Source of the DNA: CAYWTS01 sp964461265
Lineage (GTDB): Bacteria > Bacteroidota > Ignavibacteria > Tepidaquicellales > OLB5
Direction of reading: 5' to 3'
Assembly: GCA_964461265.1 (NCBI GenBank)
Contig: CAYWTS010000003.1
Coordinates: forward strand, 1 to 64,000
Length of the DNA stretch: 64,000 nt
The notes under the pieces are model-generated. The model did no database searches. It was not told the origin of the DNA and worked only from the letters and a program-made list of their open reading frames with translations. This document shows positions 51,855 through 61,693 of this stretch, piece after piece. Every line of letters starts with the position of its first letter. The stretch's first letter is position 1. Made by a program: the position numbers and the translations under genes.

Positions 51855-51876
51855 AAGCCTGCACATAAACAGGCTT
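51855..51876 (-). terminator. Rho-independent terminator of the YfhO gene
   Basis: AAGCCTG (51855-51861) pairs with CAGGCTT (51870-51876). On the minus strand the stem is followed by a run of T residues, a good intrinsic terminator after the YfhO gene. Confidence 0.8.
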
Positions 51877-51899
51877 ATAATGTTTGTAATTAAAAATAA

Positions 51900-54467
51900 C
51901 TAATCTTTTCTCTTTTTTAGTAATATACCGCCAACAGAAACAACAAACAGAAGTATCAGAACAATATTGGAAGCCATTGTTATTTTTTTACCGGTATAAT
52001 ACGTCCCGGGTTCGAACTTAAACTCAATTTTATGTTTACCCTTTGGTACAACCACACTCCGGAACAGATAATTTGTTTTGTAAATTTGTGTTTCGGTACC
52101 GTCAATATATGCCTTCCATCCGGCTGGATAGTAGACCTCGCTTATAAAAAGCAGGTTATTTCCCGTGGCTTCTGCATCTATGCTAATATAATGGTTTTCA
52201 TAACTTGTGATTTTAGCTTTTGCAGTAGCGGTATCAACAGGATCAATTTTAAGGTTCGGATCTTTTTCAAAAGCAACCTCTTTGGTTACATCTATACCTC
52301 CGTAATTCAGCGTGTCCATCATCTGCAGGGCATCTATAACCCTGTAAGATGATACAAAGTAAGCCGGCGGTAGCGGGTCACGGAGCTTTGATACGTATTT
52401 AGTGCCCTTAAATACCTGAATAAGGTTAATGTCACCTATAGGCATATCTGAGATGACATATTTGCACCCTATCATAACACTTGCTGCATGGCTCGGAAAC
52501 GATGCAAGGTCAATTACATCCTGTATTATCCTTAACTTTGCACCCTGGTAGCCCGATACGCTCCGCAGCCGGTAATATGCAAGTAGATTTGAAGTTACCG
52601 GACCGCTGCTTTTTATCTCAAGCACACGGAATGAGTTAAGATCGGTTTCGTTCTTTAAAATGTAATCTATATAATCGGGTGTCTTGAAAACACTCTCCTG
52701 ATCGGTTTTACTATCCCAGTGCAGTGTTTTATAATCTATATGCCACAGGTCAATTAATACGAGCAAAACCACAATGAGCATAAAGTACTGGTAACGAATC
52801 TTTCCGCTGATAAAGTAATAACATGCTCCGTAGGTTAAAACCAGAAGTACACCAATAATCAGCATTTCTAAAAGAACGTTATCATAAGCCACCGCAGCTA
52901 CCTGAGAAAGATACTGCTTAACCTGGTCGGGCGGAATGTTCTGTGCCTGTAATTTCTGAACAAGCGGGCTTGAAAGAACCAATGATTCATAATATCCTTT
53001 AAACCCGATTAATGAAAATACAATAGGCAGAAAAAGTATTGGAAGAATATATTTTACACCCTTTGCGAATCCTTTAGCCCGGGCAGGGTCTTTCGCAGCT
53101 TCATAAACAGATTTCAGCCCGTAACAAGCCAGGATAACAACACTAACGTTAATGAGTATATGTATCATAACCGGTGCACGGAAGCTTGAAAAGAACGGAA
53201 AATACCTGAACATAAAATCAAATAAAACCGGAAACGTTCTGCCAAACGATATAAACAGTGCAAGTATTGATATTACCGATAAAGCCTGCACAACCACGTT
53301 CTTTTTGAAATTATAGTATATACCAATAAAAGCAAGGAGCATTGTCAGCACACCAAAGTAAACGGGTGATGTGGTAAAAGGCATCTGACCCCAGTAGGTA
53401 TTAGCTCTCTGTCCCTTATATTCAACGTCACCGAATCCCTGCCAGTAGGGTATGAAAAGTGTCATAATTTCACCGGGTGAAAACGACCAGTTTGTAGCAT
53501 ACTCGTAATTAAGCGGTTCGGTGCTTTGCTGATTTTGAGTTCCGGGTTTCTGATTTGCAAGAGATGGCACACCCCTTATGGAGTATTTGTTGTATTCTTT
53601 GATAGACAGGTATGAATCTGCATTCATTGCAGCTGAAAAACCAAGTGCTGCAATAAAAACTAAGCTTCCCTTTATTATTGCTGATACAAGGGATTTTTTA
53701 ATTAAACTGTAGATAAATCTGTAAATCAGGTAAATACCTATCATCAAGTAAAAATAGAACAGCATCTGTATATGATTAGAGCTCATCTGAATATGTATCA
53801 CGAACACAAGCGCAACAAAATCTAAAATCAGCTTAAAAACATCTATCTTCTCAGATGAAATAAAACGGTCCAGTATTTTTTCAATAAACATAAAAACCCA
53901 GGGGAACATCATAATTGCAATCATTTTCGTATTATGGCCTACTATAATAAACTGGATTATAGGAGTGATAAATACAACTGCAATCGAAGCATAGAAAGCT
54001 ATTAGGCGGTCTTTGAATTTATAATAAATAAGAAAATAAAAGCCGAAGGCAAAAATAATATAATAAAGCACAATCGACCAAACCTGGTTGCCTCCCCACA
54101 CAGCATAAAGTGCGTCTCTTATAATTACCCATACAGCATGTGAGTAATCGTACATTCTTTCCGGGAATGCAATAAGCGAGGCAAAGCTCGGCATACCGCA
54201 GAAAATATAAGGTGTCCAAAGCGGGAACTCACCTTTTGCTTTTGCGTCGTTTATGAATGTTTCAAAGCTCTTTGATGCAATGTTATCGGCTGATGAAAAT
54301 ACTTTCCCTTCGAAAAGTCCTGCCTTAAAGAATATGATAATGAGTATCAGTACAGCCGCAAGAAGTGCGGGTGTCTGGTATTTTTGAGGTATAAGACTGA
54401 AAGAATAAAAAGCTGAGTTCTTTTTATCGACAGTCTCTTTTTTTGCCTGCGGTTTATTTTTTGACAT
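51900..54467 (-). CDS. YfhO-family membrane protein (putative glycosylation-related)
   Basis: An 855-residue inner-membrane protein. It has about 12 transmembrane helices over residues 30-560 and a final helix at about 835-850. An extracytoplasmic domain of about 250 residues includes LAYYRLRSVSGYQGAKL and ISEVYYPAGWKAYIDG, the conserved YfhO end (FYPGWKAYVDG). YfhO proteins are GT-C-like and are linked to glycosylation of lipoteichoic acid or glycolipids; Bacteroidota have large forms like this. It overlaps the upstream GT4 gene by 14 bases, so the two are coupled. Its exact substrate is unknown. Confidence 0.83.
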   Translation of the reverse strand: MSKNKPQAKKETVDKKNSAFYSFSLIPQKYQTPALLAAVLILIIIFFKAGLFEGKVFSSADNIASKSFETFINDAKAKGEFPLWTPYIFCGMPSFASLIAFPERMYDYSHAVWVIIRDALYAVWGGNQVWSIVLYYIIFAFGFYFLIYYKFKDRLIAFYASIAVVFITPIIQFIIVGHNTKMIAIMMFPWVFMFIEKILDRFISSEKIDVFKLILDFVALVFVIHIQMSSNHIQMLFYFYLMIGIYLIYRFIYSLIKKSLVSAIIKGSLVFIAALGFSAAMNADSYLSIKEYNKYSIRGVPSLANQKPGTQNQQSTEPLNYEYATNWSFSPGEIMTLFIPYWQGFGDVEYKGQRANTYWGQMPFTTSPVYFGVLTMLLAFIGIYYNFKKNVVVQALSVISILALFISFGRTFPVLFDFMFRYFPFFSSFRAPVMIHILINVSVVILACYGLKSVYEAAKDPARAKGFAKGVKYILPILFLPIVFSLIGFKGYYESLVLSSPLVQKLQAQNIPPDQVKQYLSQVAAVAYDNVLLEMLIIGVLLVLTYGACYYFISGKIRYQYFMLIVVLLVLIDLWHIDYKTLHWDSKTDQESVFKTPDYIDYILKNETDLNSFRVLEIKSSGPVTSNLLAYYRLRSVSGYQGAKLRIIQDVIDLASFPSHAASVMIGCKYVISDMPIGDINLIQVFKGTKYVSKLRDPLPPAYFVSSYRVIDALQMMDTLNYGGIDVTKEVAFEKDPNLKIDPVDTATAKAKITSYENHYISIDAEATGNNLLFISEVYYPAGWKAYIDGTETQIYKTNYLFRSVVVPKGKHKIEFKFEPGTYYTGKKITMASNIVLILLFVVSVGGILLKKRKD

Positions 54468-55761
54468 ATAATAAATTATTTAAAATTTCTGCGAGTTTTT
54501 GCGTTAAAAATCTTCTTGAATATTTCTCTAAATTTGTTCCCGAAACAGTTAAATTTTTATGTTTATAATTATTATAAAAATCCATTAGTTTTTCCCTCAA
54601 TTTCTCTTTATCGGTTCCCGAAAAAATATACCCTGTTCCTGTTTCCCTTATTACCTCTGCAGCATCACCCGAAGCTGAACCTATTGAAATTATAGGTCTT
54701 CGGGCTGCAAGATACTCAAAAAGTTTACCTGTTAAAACCCTCTTAAACTCCGGAGTATCGTTTAACAGCAGAAGCAGAACCTGGGCTTTTTGCTGGTAAG
54801 AGGTTATTATATTGTGCGGCTGGTAAGGAATCAGAGTTAAGTACTTATCAAGCCCGTAATGGTTTATTCTATCTATTACTTTAACATCAGTTTTGCCTGC
54901 AAATTTCAGCTCCAGGTCTTGTGCAAAACCTTTAAAATTATTTACAGATTCCGAAAGAACCTGCCACAAAATTTCAGGATTTTCGTCGGGCAGTAAGTAA
55001 CCTGTATAGACTATAGAGAATTTTTCATCCAGATTAACAGGAGCATCTTTAATATCATCTTCATCAAATCCGTTTGTAATAACCTCTACAGGGATGTCTG
55101 TTTTCTGTTCAAAATCATTTTTCATAGTATTCCCTACTGCGATAAGGCAGTCTGCCTTATTCAAAACCATGTATTCAAGTTCTGAATGTTTTTTTTCAGC
55201 ATACTTGCTCAGATGAAGCTGCTTAAAATAGTAAACATCGGTCCATGGGTCACGGAAATCTGCAATCCAGGGAATGTTAAACAGCTTTTTTAAACTCAGA
55301 GCAATTAAATGAACACTGTGAGGCGGTCCGCTTGAGATTATTGCATCGACATGATTTATATGAAGATATCTTTTTAGAAAACTGACAGAGGGTTTTATCC
55401 AGTATTTTCTTGCATCGGGTATGAAAAGGTTACCTCTTATCCAGCGGGAAATTCTATGGGCAGGTTTAAGTTTTTTTTCTTCTGCAAGGAAACCGGGACT
55501 GATTTTTGTTCCTGCTGATTGCCCTGTAAATTTTTTGTATAAACTATACGGTTCCCAAATCTTATAACGCAATATCTCGGTATTTTGCGGAAGATCCTTT
55601 AAAAGCGATTCGTCTAATATCGGATATTCACCTTTTTCAACGGTATATACTAATGGCTTCCATCCGAATTGAGGCAAGTATTTAACAAATTTAACTACCC
55701 TCTGAACACCCGAGCCTCCGGACGGCGGAAAATAATATGTAATAAATAATACCTTCTTCAA
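54454..55761 (-). CDS. Glycosyltransferase family 4
   Basis: A 435-residue GT-B transferase. The N-terminus is FITYYFPPSGGSGVQRVVKF (acceptor side), with IISSGPPHSVHLIALSLKK and WIADFRDPWTDVYYFK in the middle. The donor side has FEYLAARRPIISIGSASGDA, in which E/A residues replace the usual EGFGLxxxE pattern, as in Bacteroidota transferases of this subgroup. It precedes YfhO with a 14-base overlap and follows the methyltransferase by about 65 bases. Confidence 0.82.
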   Translation of the reverse strand: MKKVLFITYYFPPSGGSGVQRVVKFVKYLPQFGWKPLVYTVEKGEYPILDESLLKDLPQNTEILRYKIWEPYSLYKKFTGQSAGTKISPGFLAEEKKLKPAHRISRWIRGNLFIPDARKYWIKPSVSFLKRYLHINHVDAIISSGPPHSVHLIALSLKKLFNIPWIADFRDPWTDVYYFKQLHLSKYAEKKHSELEYMVLNKADCLIAVGNTMKNDFEQKTDIPVEVITNGFDEDDIKDAPVNLDEKFSIVYTGYLLPDENPEILWQVLSESVNNFKGFAQDLELKFAGKTDVKVIDRINHYGLDKYLTLIPYQPHNIITSYQQKAQVLLLLLNDTPEFKRVLTGKLFEYLAARRPIISIGSASGDAAEVIRETGTGYIFSGTDKEKLREKLMDFYNNYKHKNLTVSGTNLEKYSRRFLTQKLAEILNNLLYVKK

Positions 55762-55826
55762 CTAACAATTTTCATTATTAAATGTTCAATAATTTATGCC
55801 AAATAACTTTATGAACTTTATTAACC

Positions 55827-56648
55827 TTATGAACCATGAGAACTTTTTACTGCAACAACCAAAATACCTGTACCGGAAGTTTTGTCTTTATCGTTTACAT
55901 CAAACCACATAAAAAGTAATGACAGCCATAATGTAAAAATAAAGTAAAACGGAAGCAATATAAATAATAAATGCGACCTGTTAAGCATAAGCATGGGATA
56001 TTTAATTGCAAGTTTCCAGTAGCGGTTACCCCACTTTCCATACGTATATTCAAATCTTTCTATCCGAAAACCTGCGTTCTGAAGCTTTGAGCAAATATCC
56101 TCTTTTGAGTATCCGGGTCTAACGTGTTCACCAATAAAACTATCGTCATTTTCCGGGTGTGTATCGGAACCACCGAGATCAGACGGTGTATTAATCATTA
56201 ACCTTCCGCCCTGTTTAAGCGCTTTATAAAACCTATTGAATACACCGGTATCGTCTTCTATATGTTCCATTACATCGACATTTAAAATAAAATCAAACTC
56301 ATTTTCATATTCTAAATTAGTCAGGTCAGCAAAATTGAAAACGCAATTTTTTATCCGGCACTTATTAAAAAAGTATATGCAGTCATTCAGATAATCTTCT
56401 TTTACATCCACAGCATAAATTCTTGAATTGGGAAATATCTTAGAAAGGAAGTATGTATACTGTCCAAATCCACTGCCTGCATCTAAAATTGATTTAGGCG
56501 AAACCTCTTTGTAAATTTCCCTGATACTGCGTTTTACGTACCATTCTCTCAAAAAAATAACACCTAAAACCATATAAAACAACTTACGCATAAACGTGCT
56601 GCGTTTAATAAAAGTACCAATTTTATCTTTTATCGGGTCGTATTCCAT
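55827..56648 (-). CDS. Class I SAM-dependent methyltransferase with C-terminal hydrophobic region
   Basis: A 273-residue methyltransferase. The SAM site is KSILDAGSGFGQYTYFLSKI, followed by IYAVDVKEDYL, FDFILNVDVMEHIEDDTGVF and QGGRLMINTPSD. After residue 215 there are two hydrophobic stretches (ILLPFYFIFTLWLSLLFMWF), so it is probably bound to the inner membrane. This type occurs in lipid-linked glycan pathways. It is the first gene of the 56648-51900 transcript. The acceptor is unknown. Confidence 0.77.
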   Translation of the reverse strand: MEYDPIKDKIGTFIKRSTFMRKLFYMVLGVIFLREWYVKRSIREIYKEVSPKSILDAGSGFGQYTYFLSKIFPNSRIYAVDVKEDYLNDCIYFFNKCRIKNCVFNFADLTNLEYENEFDFILNVDVMEHIEDDTGVFNRFYKALKQGGRLMINTPSDLGGSDTHPENDDSFIGEHVRPGYSKEDICSKLQNAGFRIERFEYTYGKWGNRYWKLAIKYPMLMLNRSHLLFILLPFYFIFTLWLSLLFMWFDVNDKDKTSGTGILVVAVKSSHGS

Positions 56649-56871
56649 AAAATTATGCTAAAATAAAATGTTAAATTATTTATTTATAAGGGTTCAAACA
56701 ATGGAAATCAAAATGAAAAGTTTAAAGTGAAAAATTAACAAGAAAATAATAGAAAAATTTATTTACAAACCCGCTGAAAATTTAAAAACTTACAAACATT
56801 ATGAACTTTAAAGCTTAATTACCTTTAAGGTTTGGTTATTAAAAAGTATTTTGCTTTTTAAATCATTGAAT

Positions 56872-58233
56872 ATGAGCAATAAGTCCGAAAAAAACGAAAT
56901 ATTAGATAAGATCGTATCACTTTCAAAGAGGAGGGGCTTTATTTTTCAATCATCCGAAATATATGGCGGATTAAACGGGTGCTGGGATTACGGTCCTTTA
57001 GGAGTTGAATTGTTGAATAACATTAAAACACAATGGTGGAAAAGCATGACTTATCGTGATGATGTAGAAGGCATAGATGCTTCTATATTAATGCACCCGC
57101 GTGTTTGGGAAGCTTCGGGTCATGTTGAGAATTTCACCGATCCTATGGTGGACTGCAAAGAATGCAAAGCACGTTTCCGTGCCGATATGCTTGATGATGC
57201 AGAATGCGGGAATAAAGCTTACAAAGGAAGAAAAGCCATTAAATGTTTTGAAGAAGGCAAGTTCACAGAAGCCCGTAAATTTAATCTTATGTTCAAAACC
57301 TATATAGGCGCAGTTGAAAATGAAGATGCTATTGTTTACCTGAGACCCGAAACAGCACAGGGAATATTCGTGAATTTTTTGAATGTGAAGGATTCCACAC
57401 GTCAAAAACTGCCTTTTGGGATTGCTCAGGTAGGCAAGGCTTTCAGGAATGAAATTAATACTAAGAACTTTTTATACCGTACCCGTGAGTTTGAACAGAT
57501 GGAAATGCAGTATTTTGTTAAACCCGGTGAAGATGATAAATGGTACCAATACTGGAAACAGCAGCGTATGATGTGGTATACAGAACTGGGTATGAAAGCA
57601 GAAAAACTTAAATTTTCACCGCACCCTTTGGATAAGCTTGCACACTATGCAAAAGTAGCTGATGATATTGAATTCGAATTTCCCTTCGGATGGGGTGAGC
57701 TTGAGGGTATTCATAACCGGACAGATTATGACTTATCACAGCATATAAAATATTCAGGCAAAAGGCTGGAATATTATGATGATTCTACTAAAGAACGTTA
57801 TATACCCTATGTAATAGAAACCTCCGCAGGAGCATCAAGAAGCTTAATGGCATTTTTATGCAGTGCTTATGATGAAGATGAAGCTCCTACTGCTGATGGA
57901 AAGATTGAAAGGAGAACCGTGCTTAGATTCCATCCTAAGCTTGCACCTGTTAAATGCGCAGTTTTCCCGCTGGTTAATAAAGACGGCTTACAGGAATTTG
58001 CCCATAATATTTATAAAGACCTGCAAAAATCATTCTTTGTATTTTATGATGATTCAGGTGCGGTAGGGCGCCGTTACCGCAGACAAGACGAATGCGGCAC
58101 ACCTTACTGCGTCACTGTTGATTACGACACTTTAAAGGATAACACTGTTACAATACGAGACAGAGATTCGATGAGGCAGGAAAGAATAAATATTAATATG
58201 ATAAGAAATTATGTGTTGGAAAGAATATATTAA
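56872..58233 (+). CDS. glyS: Glycyl-tRNA synthetase, alpha2 type
   Basis: A class II synthetase that charges tRNA-Gly as a dimer. From the ATG at 56872 it has 453 residues, normal for the single-chain alpha2 form. It begins IVSLSKRRGFIFQSSEIYGG and NGCWDYGPLGVELL. Motif 2 is FRNEINTKNFLYRTREFEQ, with EMQYFVKPGE after it, and motif 3 is ETSAGASRSLMAFL. The C-terminal anticodon domain is present. It is monocistronic and followed by a repeat-rich spacer. Confidence 0.95.
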   Translation: MSNKSEKNEILDKIVSLSKRRGFIFQSSEIYGGLNGCWDYGPLGVELLNNIKTQWWKSMTYRDDVEGIDASILMHPRVWEASGHVENFTDPMVDCKECKARFRADMLDDAECGNKAYKGRKAIKCFEEGKFTEARKFNLMFKTYIGAVENEDAIVYLRPETAQGIFVNFLNVKDSTRQKLPFGIAQVGKAFRNEINTKNFLYRTREFEQMEMQYFVKPGEDDKWYQYWKQQRMMWYTELGMKAEKLKFSPHPLDKLAHYAKVADDIEFEFPFGWGELEGIHNRTDYDLSQHIKYSGKRLEYYDDSTKERYIPYVIETSAGASRSLMAFLCSAYDEDEAPTADGKIERRTVLRFHPKLAPVKCAVFPLVNKDGLQEFAHNIYKDLQKSFFVFYDDSGAVGRRYRRQDECGTPYCVTVDYDTLKDNTVTIRDRDSMRQERININMIRNYVLERIY

Positions 58234-58280
58234 CTTAACGCTTAATTTCACCTGATTATCTAAATTTTTTATTCATAATT

Positions 58281-58320
58281 GAAGTTACGCAAACCATTCC
58301 CGCGAAAGCGGGAATCTACA
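58281..58320. repeat. 23-base repeat (copy 2) joined to a palindromic repeat
   Basis: Positions 58281-58303 (GAAGTTACGCAAACC, then ATTCCCGC) are the exact reverse complement of 51773-51795. They run directly into the palindrome ATTCCCGCGAAAGCGGGAAT (58297-58316), related to 25461-25484. The two repeat types overlap, so they are probably parts of one family. Confidence 0.75.
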
Positions 58321-58503
58321 AAATTATCTCGCTCCTACGGAGCTAAACTGTTGATTATTAATGTTTACTATAAATATTCCGCTCTTAACGGAGCTAAAAG
58401 AAATGACATATTTATCATTTTGCATAACTTCAGTTCATAATTATAATATCTTATTGACAGACATGGATGTCTGTCCTGCAATTCACAACAAGATATATAA
58501 TAA

Positions 58504-58531
58504 AACAAGTCAGGTGTTTGCCTGACTTGTT
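58504..58531. terminator. Strong bidirectional terminator
   Basis: AACAAGTCAGG (58504-58514) pairs perfectly with CCTGACTTGTT (58521-58531) around a 6-base loop, with A-rich and T-rich flanks. It lies between glyS and the convergent T9SS-sorted gene. Confidence 0.8.
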
Positions 58532-58599
58532 TGAAATTTTGACTTCTGATTTCTTACTTAATCAGTCCTGCAAAGCAGGATTTTAAAAATAACCAATGG

Positions 58600-59844
58600 T
58601 TATTTTATCAACATCATAGTTTTTGTTTCATTGAACTCACCACTCTGCATTGTGTAGAAGTAAGTACCGCTGGAAAGTTTTTCTGCATTAAAAATAACAT
58701 CATGCTTGCCGGCACTGAGAACCTCGTTTACCAGAGTTACAACTTCTTTACCCGTCATATCATAAACCTTTAAAGTAACAAAACCAGTATTCACAAGGTT
58801 AAAACCTATATGTGTTGTCGGGTTGAACGGATTAGGATAGTTCTGTTCCAAAGTAAACTGGGTTGGTGTTTGGTTTTGGTTATTGCCAATTCCAACAACA
58901 TCGGTATACCTGTATATTAAGCCACCCTGTGTTCCAACCCATCCTCGGTTTACGCTATACATAGAGATACAGTAACCCTGAGTAGTTGAAGTTAATGCTT
59001 GCTGCGAGACCCATGAAGTACCATCATTTGTTGAACGGTAAATATTGAGCCCTGTGCTCATCCAGTACCAGCCACCAACAGATTTTAATCCATAGGGTGT
59101 GCCTGTAGGTGTAAATGCACCAGCTGTCCAGCTTGTTCCGCCATTGTTGGAAGTCATAATACTACCTGCTGAAAAACAGGATATGCCATTATTAGCATCT
59201 TTAAATGCAACACCATACGAATTTGTATGACCTGTTGTAACCCCAGAAGTAAAGGGACCTCTGAAACTGCCTTTCCAGATTTTTCCAACGTTTGTTCCCC
59301 ACCAGATATGTCCTGTATCTATTGCACAATAAGAATTATTCCACCCGGCTTCGGTTCCTGAGGAAGCGGGTCTGTTTGCACCAGCAGTCCAAGTGGTACC
59401 GCCGTTTGTTGTTATGTAGTAGCCCCACATTCCGCCAGCAGGGTCTCCCTGAACAAACCCTTCATTTGCATTAAAGAAATGAACAACGTTAATAAAGGGA
59501 CATGCAGGAGTAAGGGTAACAAATGTCCAGTTAGCACCTCCGTTTGTGGTTTTCCATAAACCACCGTCACCGGCGCCAACCCAGCATATATTTGCATCAA
59601 GTGCAAATATTGTATAAAAATCATTACCTGTTAGTCCGGTGTTTGCAAGAGTCCATGTAGTTCCTCCATTTACGGTTTTCACAACCATACCGCTAGGACC
59701 ACACATCCAGCAAATATCGTAAGTTACTGCACATGCGCTGTTCAGGTCGGTTGTGACCGGGTCGGTCTGTAATGTCCAGGTTTGTGCAAAAATGCTTAAA
59801 GTCGAAATAAGCATTGCTGCAAATAATATAGTAATTTTTTTCAT
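58600..59844 (-). CDS. T9SS-sorted exported protein with Ycf48/BNR-like repeats
   Basis: A 414-residue secreted protein. The signal peptide ends near STLSIFAQ. Residues 25-320 contain repeats of the type VKTVNGGTTWTLANTGL, LWKTTNGGANWTFV, YITTNGGTTWTAG and YRSTNDGTSWVSQ, consistent with a Ycf48-like or sialidase-like beta-propeller. The last 85 residues are a type A T9SS sorting domain with NYPNPFNPTTHIGFNL, VYDMTGKEVVTLV and LSSGTYFYTM, ending TKTMMLIK. GGAGGT precedes the ATG. It is the second T9SS cargo of this window. Function unknown. Confidence 0.87.
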   Translation of the reverse strand: MKKITILFAAMLISTLSIFAQTWTLQTDPVTTDLNSACAVTYDICWMCGPSGMVVKTVNGGTTWTLANTGLTGNDFYTIFALDANICWVGAGDGGLWKTTNGGANWTFVTLTPACPFINVVHFFNANEGFVQGDPAGGMWGYYITTNGGTTWTAGANRPASSGTEAGWNNSYCAIDTGHIWWGTNVGKIWKGSFRGPFTSGVTTGHTNSYGVAFKDANNGISCFSAGSIMTSNNGGTSWTAGAFTPTGTPYGLKSVGGWYWMSTGLNIYRSTNDGTSWVSQQALTSTTQGYCISMYSVNRGWVGTQGGLIYRYTDVVGIGNNQNQTPTQFTLEQNYPNPFNPTTHIGFNLVNTGFVTLKVYDMTGKEVVTLVNEVLSAGKHDVIFNAEKLSSGTYFYTMQSGEFNETKTMMLIK

Positions 59845-60193
59845 TTGAGCTTTACCTCCGTTTAAATTAAAGTTATGTATAATTTATAAATTAGTTTAAT
59901 TAATCTAACAATTTGAGTTATTAAATGCAATATATAAATAGTGCATAATATCACTTTTTAAAAAATAATGTTTAAAAAGTTAAAGTCAACCTAACATGGG
60001 ATACAGAATATCAATCCATTATAATACCGGATAATCGTGAATTTTTTATTCTTTGTCTTGCAAAGAGCAAGTTTTCACTTCTCACCCTTCTTCTACAAAG
60101 CTTTACCTGTTTTCAATCTTCTGCAAACAAGACTGCTGGCTGGCTTTTCACTTGAATGAAACTTTCATAAATTGCAGAATTATTAATGGTATA
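59845..60193. other. Intergenic region between the T9SS gene and the symporter
   Basis: No gene is recognised in these 349 bases. An open frame from 60053 runs into the symporter but has no membrane-protein or signal character and is not counted. No consensus promoter was found. Confidence 0.5.
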
Positions 60194-61693
60194 ATGCGTA
60201 AACTACAGCTTCATTCGAAAATAATAATTGGGCTTCTGCTCGGTGTAATTTTCGGTTCTGTATTTTCAATAAACACACGTAAGCTTGAAATAGTTACTCT
60301 TTCTGGAAATGATTTTGTTAAAGACTGGTCAGAGTTTGTATTCTTTGAAGCCGATAGCACTTTGAAAAATTATAATTCCGGCGAACAACTTTCAATAATC
60401 AAATATTTCAAATTATATAAGGATAAAAAAGATTTAAAAATTTTAGTAAAATACTACACAAATTCAGATAATAATCCTCATGTAAAACAATTTGATAATG
60501 TAATACAGATTAACAAAGTTACAACACCCGGTGTATGGTTCAAATTCATCGGAGATATTTTCATACGGCTGCTGAATATGATAGCGGTTCCGCTTGTTCT
60601 GGCTTCATTGATTGTAGGAGCTGCTTCATTAACCGATTTAAAACACGTAGCTAAAATTGGCGGTAAAACAATTGGTTTTTATGCATTAACTGCAGTAACA
60701 GCAATTTCAATAGGACTCGCCTTTGCAAATCTAATCCAGCCTGGTCATATAATGAGCTCCGAATCCAAACAACGGCTCATGGAAACTTACCAGGACGTTG
60801 CGAAGGAAAAAATCGAACAGAATATCCAGATGGATATTATTCAGTTTTTGGTAAACATTGTTCCAAAAAATCCATTTAAAGCAATTGCTGATGGTGATTT
60901 TTTACAAATTGTACTTTTTGCCATACTTACCGGAATTTTCCTGATGCAAATACCGCGTGATAAAGCTCAACCGGTTATCAGTTTCTTTGACGGGTTCAGC
61001 AACGCAATGATAGTTCTTGTAGAGAAGATTATGTATATAGCACCTTATGCAGTATTTACTTTAATAGCTTCGGTAGTCGCTGAATTCGGATTCGATATTC
61101 TGAAGACACTGCTTTGGTATTCAATAACCGTTGTTCTGGGTTTGCTTGTGCTAACATTTATCGAGTATCCTGTTTTACTGAAGATATTCACACGTATAAG
61201 TGTTGTGGATTTTTTCAGGGCACAAAAGCAGGTTCTTGCTGTGGCATTTTCAACAAGCTCTTCTGCAGCCACCCTGCCTGTAACAATGGAAGTTTGCGAA
61301 AAGAAGCTTGGAGTTCCTAATAAAATTGCCAGCTTTGTTTTACCTCTTGGCACGACCGTGAATATGGACGGCACAGCTTTATACCAGGCAGTAGCTACAA
61401 TGTTCATAGCACAGGTTTACGGATTCGACCTTAACCTGACACAGCAGTTAACCATTGTTCTCACGGCAGCACTAGCAGCAGTGGGAACAGCACCTGTTCC
61501 GGGCGTTGGCTTGCTGATGCTTATAATTGTACTGCGTTCGGTTGGCGTTCCGGAGGAAGGAATAGCATTAATTATCGGAGTAGACCGCTTCCTTGACATG
61601 TGCAGAACCGTACCGAATGTATTAGCAGATTCGCTTGCTTGCGTAGTTATTGCTAAGAGTGAGGGGGAGCTGGGGAAAATTGTAACGGATTGA
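60194..61693 (+). CDS. Dicarboxylate/amino acid:cation symporter (DAACS family) with an extra external domain
   Basis: A glutamate/aspartate or dicarboxylate uptake protein of the inner membrane. From the ATG at 60194 it is 499 residues. The transport core is complete: hairpin 1 SSSAATLPVTME, helix 7 NMDGTALYQAVATM, hairpin 2 GTAPVPGVGLLML and helix 8 DRFLDMCRTVPNVLADS. In helix 8 the substrate-binding D, R, T and N are present. Between helix 1 (IIGLLLGVIFGSVF) and helix 2 it has about 90 extra residues, mostly charged and aromatic, predicted outside the membrane, that ordinary family members lack. It appears monocistronic. Confidence 0.85.
   Translation: MRKLQLHSKIIIGLLLGVIFGSVFSINTRKLEIVTLSGNDFVKDWSEFVFFEADSTLKNYNSGEQLSIIKYFKLYKDKKDLKILVKYYTNSDNNPHVKQFDNVIQINKVTTPGVWFKFIGDIFIRLLNMIAVPLVLASLIVGAASLTDLKHVAKIGGKTIGFYALTAVTAISIGLAFANLIQPGHIMSSESKQRLMETYQDVAKEKIEQNIQMDIIQFLVNIVPKNPFKAIADGDFLQIVLFAILTGIFLMQIPRDKAQPVISFFDGFSNAMIVLVEKIMYIAPYAVFTLIASVVAEFGFDILKTLLWYSITVVLGLLVLTFIEYPVLLKIFTRISVVDFFRAQKQVLAVAFSTSSSAATLPVTMEVCEKKLGVPNKIASFVLPLGTTVNMDGTALYQAVATMFIAQVYGFDLNLTQQLTIVLTAALAAVGTAPVPGVGLLMLIIVLRSVGVPEEGIALIIGVDRFLDMCRTVPNVLADSLACVVIAKSEGELGKIVTD

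Larger units (their letters stand above)
58234..58599. other. Repeat-rich spacer after glyS
   Basis: These 366 bases have no gene. They carry the 23-base repeat (58281-58303), a palindromic repeat (58297-58320) and two copies of a CGGAGCTAA-type element: CGCTCCTACGGAGCTAA near 58329 and CCGCTCTTAACGGAGCTAA near 58379. They also hold a palindrome GACAGACATGGATGTCTGTC near 58456 and the terminator at 58504-58531. Confidence 0.7.

Noticed and set aside
58234..58599. CRISPR-like array in the repeat-rich spacer
   Set aside because: The repeats are few, unequal in spacing and palindromic, with no regular spacers and no cas genes in the window.
60053..60193. Longer N-terminus of the symporter from TTG at 60053
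   Set aside because: The added 47 residues have no similarity to the family. The ATG at 60194 directly precedes the canonical first helix.
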